From positions 1,054,001 to 1,118,000 of the forward strand of contig NZ_BAABCP010000001.1 in the NCBI RefSeq assembly GCF_039539005.1: a stretch of DNA of 64,000 bases, in the 5' to 3' direction. Below, one piece after another: positions 61,370 to 64,000 of the stretch (within the stretch, counting starts at the first letter, position 1; each line of letters starts with the position of its first letter). A program made the translations under genes and the position numbers. Under the pieces are notes generated by a model that searched no databases, was not told the DNA's origin, and saw only the letters and a list, made by a program, of their open reading frames with translations. The stretch is from Microbacterium soli (lineage in GTDB: Bacteria; Actinomycetota; Actinomycetes; Actinomycetales; Microbacteriaceae).

Positions 61370-62673
61370 CATCCGCGTCCCCCACGCTGGAGGTCATCCG
61401 TCCCGGCGACGACCGCTACGAGCGCGTGCGGCACGTGTACTCGGCGACCGGGTCCCCGGCCGCGGTCGTGCAGCCGCGGGATGCGCGCCAGGTGCCCGAA
61501 GCCCTCGCCTTCGCACGCGCGCAGAAGGCGCCGATCGCGATCCGCAGCGGCGGCCACGGCATCAGCAGCATCGCCACCAACGACGGTGGAACCGTGGTCG
61601 ACCTGTCCCGGCTGAACCGCGTCGAGCACCTGCATGGCCGACGGGTGCGCATCGGCCCCGGTGCGCGCTGGGGCGAGGTCGCACGCGCTCTGCATCCGCT
61701 CGGTCTCGCCCTCAGCTCGGGCGACTCCGGCGACGTCGGAGTCGGCGGGCTGGCCACCAGCGGCGGGCTGGGCCTGCTCGGCCGGGCGCACGGACTCACC
61801 ATCGACCACCTCGTCGCCGCCGAGATCGTCACGGCCGACGGGACGCAGCACCGCGTGTCCGCCCAGGAGGATCCCGAGCTGTTCTGGGCGCTCCGCGGCG
61901 CCGGCGCGAACTTCGGCATCGTCACCGCCTTCGAGTTCGACGCCGTACCGACCCCGGACGTCGCGCACGCGTCCCTGACGTTCCTGCCACCGGAGCTCTC
62001 CGGCTTCCTCGAACAGTGGGGGCTGACCCTCGAGGCCGCACCGCGAGAAGTCTCCGCATTCCTCTACATCGCCGGCAGCGCCGTGCACGCGACGATCGTG
62101 TACGCCCGCGCGGACACGACCGCGGCATCCGCCGCCCTGGATCCGTTCGCCGCCCTGCCCGGCCTGGTCGGCGCCCAGGCGCAGCTCGTCCCGTACCCCG
62201 AGGTCCCCGTGGCCACCGGAGCACCGCACAGCGGGCAGCAGCAGCTGGCCCGCACACGCACGGGCCTGGCAGTCCACCTGGACCGGGAGACCTCCCGGCG
62301 CATCGCCGACCTGGTGCGCAGCGTCGACATGGTGCAGATCCGCTCCGCCGGCGGGGCGATCAACGACCTCCCCGCCGAGGCGACGGCCTATGCTCACCGG
62401 CATCAGAACTTCTCCGTCACCGCCGTCGCCGCAGGCCCGGCCCGCGCCCTCCTCGACGCGGCGTGGCGTCCCGTCCATGAGCGCATGGACGGGATGTACC
62501 TGAGCTTCGAGAGCGACCACACCCCGGCGGGTGTCGTGGAGGCGTTCCCCGAGCCGACGCTCGGTCGACTGCGGGCGCTGAAGGCGCACTGGGACCCCGA
62601 CCGCGTCTTCACCCAGAACTTCGACCTCTCCGCACCCGGCATTGATCCTGCGCGGACTCGCGCCTCGGACTGA
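61366..62673 (+). CDS. FAD-linked oxidase, berberine-bridge-like
   Basis: 435 residues. The FAD-binding PCMH-type domain shows IAIRSGGHGISSIA, whose histidine is the usual covalent FAD site, and VGVGGLATSGGLGLLGRAHGLTIDHLV. No cysteine is at the second covalent site, so FAD would be held by one bond at most. The C-terminal BBE segment ends DPDRVFTQNFDL. Such enzymes oxidise sugars or alkaloid-like compounds with oxygen. Last gene of the MarR operon; start ATG 61366 overlaps the SDR stop. Confidence 0.9.
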   Translation: MTSASPTLEVIRPGDDRYERVRHVYSATGSPAAVVQPRDARQVPEALAFARAQKAPIAIRSGGHGISSIATNDGGTVVDLSRLNRVEHLHGRRVRIGPGARWGEVARALHPLGLALSSGDSGDVGVGGLATSGGLGLLGRAHGLTIDHLVAAEIVTADGTQHRVSAQEDPELFWALRGAGANFGIVTAFEFDAVPTPDVAHASLTFLPPELSGFLEQWGLTLEAAPREVSAFLYIAGSAVHATIVYARADTTAASAALDPFAALPGLVGAQAQLVPYPEVPVATGAPHSGQQQLARTRTGLAVHLDRETSRRIADLVRSVDMVQIRSAGGAINDLPAEATAYAHRHQNFSVTAVAAGPARALLDAAWRPVHERMDGMYLSFESDHTPAGVVEAFPEPTLGRLRALKAHWDPDRVFTQNFDLSAPGIDPARTRASD

Positions 62674-62734
62674 ATCCGTTCAGGGAGGATTCCCGGAGAC
62701 ATCCGAGCCGGGCAGAATCGTCGCTTTCACATGT

Positions 62735-62750
62735 GTATAAGTACTTGTAC
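62735..62750. promoter_or_regulatory. TetR-type operator, 16-bp near-palindrome
   Basis: GTATAAGTACTTGTAC is symmetric except for one base pair. It overlaps TATAAG (62736-62741), the likely -10 box of the TetR gene 10 bp downstream, so autorepression is expected. Confidence 0.7.
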
Positions 62751-62759
62751 GCTTGTATC

Positions 62760-63398
62760 ATGGATGACGACAGGACGGCCAGAGCAAGACTGCGCGACGC
62801 CGCCATCGAGATCATCGCGAACGGCGGCTCGGACAGCCTCACCGCCCGCGGTGTCGCCGAGCGCGCCGGCCTCTCCGCCGGATTGATCCGCCACCACTTC
62901 GGCTCGATGGGCGATCTGCTCACGGCGTGCGACGAACACATCGCCCGGACGATCAAGCGTCTCAAGACCGATGGCATCCGGGGGTCCGCATCCTTCGACG
63001 CCCTGAGCGTCATACGTCAGAGCAACCACCCGCATCTGCTGGGTTATCTCGCGATGCGCGTGTCGGAGGACAGCCCCGTCCTGGATCGTCTCATCGATCT
63101 CATCGTGGACGATGCGACAGTGTATCTCGCCGATGGCGTGGAACAGGGAATCTTCACCCCCACCGCGCAGCCGCGCCGGCGAGCTGTGATGCTGACGATC
63201 TTCACCCTCGGCGCACTCGCACTCCACCGGCATCTCGAACGTCTGCTGGACGTCGACCTGCGAGCGGTGGATGCGCACTCCGACCGACGCTTCATCGGCT
63301 ACCTGCGCGCTCAGATGGATGTGCTCGCCGGCGTCGTCACGCCGGACGCCGCCTCCCGTTACCGTTCCCTTCTCGACGATCTTGAGGAGCAGTCATGA
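62760..63398 (+). CDS. TetR-family regulator
   Basis: 212 residues. The N-terminal helix-turn-helix has SLTARGVAERAGLSAGLIRHHFGS (about 29-52), the classic TetR recognition region. The C-terminal domain is helical and of the TetR_C type; no ligand can be inferred. ATG 62760 chosen because the upstream ATG at 62733 lies within the operator. Its stop overlaps the ABC ATPase start (ATGA), so it should control that exporter. Confidence 0.9.
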   Translation: MDDDRTARARLRDAAIEIIANGGSDSLTARGVAERAGLSAGLIRHHFGSMGDLLTACDEHIARTIKRLKTDGIRGSASFDALSVIRQSNHPHLLGYLAMRVSEDSPVLDRLIDLIVDDATVYLADGVEQGIFTPTAQPRRRAVMLTIFTLGALALHRHLERLLDVDLRAVDAHSDRRFIGYLRAQMDVLAGVVTPDAASRYRSLLDDLEEQS

Positions 63399-64000
63399 AC
63401 CCTGTCCAGACAGTCGGCCTCACCAAGCGGTACGGCTCGTTCACCGCGCTGTCCGATCTCGACCTCGAGGTCCAGCCGGGCGAGGTCTTCGGGTATCTCG
63501 GTCCCAACGGGGCCGGCAAGTCGACGACGATACGCATCCTCATGGGCGAACTGACGCCCACGAAAGGCTCCGCGACGGTTCTCGGCGCGGCTCCCCGCGA
63601 TGTCCCGCACCGTCGCAGGCTCGGATACCTGCCGGCTGATCTCGCGCTCTGGCCTGCGATGACGGGGAAGGACACCCTCCGATTCCTCGCGAATCTCCAC
63701 GGCGGCGTGGACGAGGGATTCGTCGCGCAGCTCGCCGAGCGCCTCGACGCCGACCTCGACAAACGCGTCGGAGAACTGTCGACGGGCAACCGCCAGAAGG
63801 TCGGCCTGATCGCCGCATTCATGCATCGTCCCGAGCTGATCATCCTCGACGAGCCCAGCACCGGTCTGGACCCGCTCGTCCAGCACGAGTTCTGGGGGAT
63901 GATGCGCGAAGTCGCCGATGACGGGCGCACCGTGTTCCTCTCCAGCCACTCGCTCGCCGAGGTCGAGCGAGTGGCGGATCGAGTCGGCATCATACGCTCG
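63395..64000 (+). CDS. ABC exporter ATP-binding protein (partial, cut by window end)
   Basis: The first 202 codons are present; the frame is still open at the window end. Walker A GPNGAGKST, signature LSTGNRQKVG and Walker B LIILDEPSTGLD are seen, as in the ABC-2 drug/antibiotic exporter group. ATG 63395 overlaps the TetR stop and has GAGGAGC upstream. A permease gene is expected just beyond the window. Confidence 0.9.
   Translation, partial: MNPVQTVGLTKRYGSFTALSDLDLEVQPGEVFGYLGPNGAGKSTTIRILMGELTPTKGSATVLGAAPRDVPHRRRLGYLPADLALWPAMTGKDTLRFLANLHGGVDEGFVAQLAERLDADLDKRVGELSTGNRQKVGLIAAFMHRPELIILDEPSTGLDPLVQHEFWGMMREVADDGRTVFLSSHSLAEVERVADRVGIIRS

Overview
The window reads as a chromosome segment of a high-G+C actinobacterium, most likely Microbacteriaceae and Microbacterium-like. 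The support is a very G/C-rich third codon position, frequent GTG starts, many -10 boxes placed 6-8 bp before start codons (leaderless transcripts), and actinobacterial operators of the CebR, DtxR and CsoR type. No rRNA, tRNA, CRISPR array or transposase was seen. The assignment rests on sequence style and gene families read by eye, not on a database search.

Layout. 0-6.3 kb: purine genes purD and purC around a PadR-controlled drug exporter, then a uracil/xanthine permease. 6.4-9.1 kb: a 5-oxoprolinase operon (pxpA and a fused pxpBC) bracketed by two copies of a long hairpin repeat. 9.1-16.6 kb: a CebR-like repressor and GH1 beta-glucosidase, apt, purS-purQ, a DUF1761 protein, a D-2-hydroxyacid dehydrogenase and a GH13 alpha-glucosidase. 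16.6-20.6 kb: a less G+C-rich accessory block (sigma factor with a membrane partner, an S41-type peptidase, an unknown protein) that abuts a truncated GH31 glucosidase. 21-23.9 kb: a VanZ-RDD protein, a small alarmone synthetase and a DtxR-boxed siderophore reductase.

23.9-35.1 kb is a catabolic region. Five translationally coupled or closely spaced genes (GH88 hydrolase, Fe-dependent alcohol dehydrogenase, aldehyde dehydrogenase, enoyl-CoA hydratase, class III CoA-transferase) run leftward. They are divergent from an IclR regulator, a sugar ABC transporter with a single-domain ATPase, and a second IclR regulator. This looks like uptake and intracellular breakdown of an uronate-containing or other acidic oligosaccharide, linked to unexpected acyl-CoA chemistry.

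35.2-51 kb: a KimA-like potassium/APC transporter, copA-copZ under two CsoR boxes, a four-gene WXG100-type operon without secretion machinery, a complete siderophore ABC importer with a DtxR box, a stand-alone AICAR formyltransferase, a FUSC-type protein, and an ArsR-SulP pair. 51-64 kb: a Ski2-like helicase, a zinc-ribbon SDR, an M4 protealysin-like protease with an overlapping emfourin-type inhibitor, an MscS channel, a PH-like membrane protein divergent from an extended RNase H, a MarR-SDR-FAD oxidase operon, and a TetR-ABC operon cut by the window end.

The best candidates for undescribed biology are the GH88/acyl-CoA operon, the orphan WXG operon, the protease-inhibitor pair and the hairpin repeats around the pxp operon.
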